From Lacrimispora xylanisolvens (GTDB lineage: Bacteria > Bacillota > Clostridia > Lachnospirales > Lachnospiraceae): DNA of 64,000 bases. Within the stretch, counting starts at the first letter, position 1. The number at the start of each line of letters is the position of its first letter. Made by a program: the position numbers and the translations under genes. A model generated the notes under the pieces. It ran no database searches, was not told the origin of the DNA, and worked only from the letters and a program-made list of their open reading frames with translations. Shown here one piece after another: positions 63,743 through 64,000 of the stretch. The stretch spans positions 434,001 through 498,000 of the forward strand of contig NZ_PTJA01000004.1 in the NCBI RefSeq assembly GCF_002934545.1, read 5' to 3'.

Positions 63743-64000
63743 ATGCTGCCAGACTATCATTTTCACACAGAATTTTCAGGGGATTCCACCACACCAGTCA
63801 GAAGCCAGATTGAACGTGCCATTGCGCTTCATATGGATTCCCTGTGTGTGACGGATCACCACGACTATGACGTAGATTCCCCCATCGATTTTACCTTAGA
63901 CCCGGAAATTTATTTTAACACCATGTGTCAGCTTCGGGAAGAATACAAGGAACGAATCGACCTTCGCATCGGAATTGAGCTGGGACTGCAGCCCCATTTA
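63743..64000 (+). CDS. PHP-domain histidinol-phosphatase-like protein (N-terminal part)
   Basis: 86 codons visible; the frame runs off the window. AAGGAGA 6-7 nt before the ATG. LPDYHFHTEFSGDS gives the PHP metal motif HxH, with SLCVTDHHDYD the second metal motif; RIGIELGLQP supplies the glutamate ligand. HisJ-type histidinol-phosphate phosphatases begin this way, but other PHP phosphoesterases cannot be ruled out without the rest. Confidence 0.85.
   Translation, partial: MLPDYHFHTEFSGDSTTPVRSQIERAIALHMDSLCVTDHHDYDVDSPIDFTLDPEIYFNTMCQLREEYKERIDLRIGIELGLQPHL

Overview
The window looks like chromosome from an anaerobic, endospore-forming, low- to mid-GC Firmicute of the Lachnospiraceae (Clostridium cluster XIVa, Lacrimispora/C. 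saccharolyticum-like). This is inferred from gene content and order: a CIRCE-controlled hrcA-grpE-dnaK-dnaJ operon, the hemW-lepA-spoIIP-gpr-rpsT and comEC-holA blocks, spore genes (spoIIP, gpr, a GerMN lipoprotein), a short MltG-like protein and an HPr-like protein without the active-site histidine. No 16S rRNA is present, so genus is not proven.

Layout. 1-9.1 kb (minus strand): a truncated M16C peptidase, a YdcF-like membrane protein, then a translation/RNA/cell-wall block matching the Bacillus yrzL-yrrK-yrzB-yrrL-yrrM-yrrN region (ireB, ruvX, DUF1292, Fur family, RNase J, short MltG, TrmR-like, U32). A 51-bp tandem repeat sits just 5' of ruvX. 9.2-15.8 kb: mtaB, an HPr-like gene (plus strand), thiI with its cysteine desulfurase, rsmE, prmA and a TauE/SafE permease. 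16.3-21.8 kb: a secreted cell-wall-binding protein and the heat-shock operon with a perfect CIRCE. 22-23.5 kb: two plus-strand secreted 3D-domain proteins. 23.6-29.6 kb: hemW, lepA, an unannotated 27-aa type I toxin with a probable convergent antitoxin RNA, spoIIP and gpr. 29.7 kb: rpsT with a TTG start.

30.1-46.9 kb is the accessory island. It lies between rpsT and holA, which are normally close neighbours, and encodes a complete P2-type contractile tail (sheath, tube, chaperone with a -1 frameshift, tape measure, X, hub, spike, U, W, J, I, fibre), a holin and an amidase. A divergent XRE/ImmA-like module controls it. There is no integrase, terminase, portal, capsid or replication gene, so it is best read as an R-type tailocin (headless phage-tail bacteriocin) or domesticated tail module. 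Three features stand out: a roughly 316-nt group I intron splitting the tape-measure gene exactly between codons, a canonical -1 slippery heptamer in the tail chaperone, and a fibre gene split by a -1 shift at a T5 run.

46.9-56.7 kb (minus strand): holA, comEC, GerMN lipoprotein, sensor kinase, DegV, ABC exporter and an unknown 415-aa protein in one tightly packed operon. 56.9-61.8 kb: lower glycolysis (gap, pgk, tpiA, gpmI), split by terminators. 61.8-64 kb: a Na/Pi cotransporter and the start of a PHP-family histidinol-phosphatase-like gene on the plus strand, cut by the window end.
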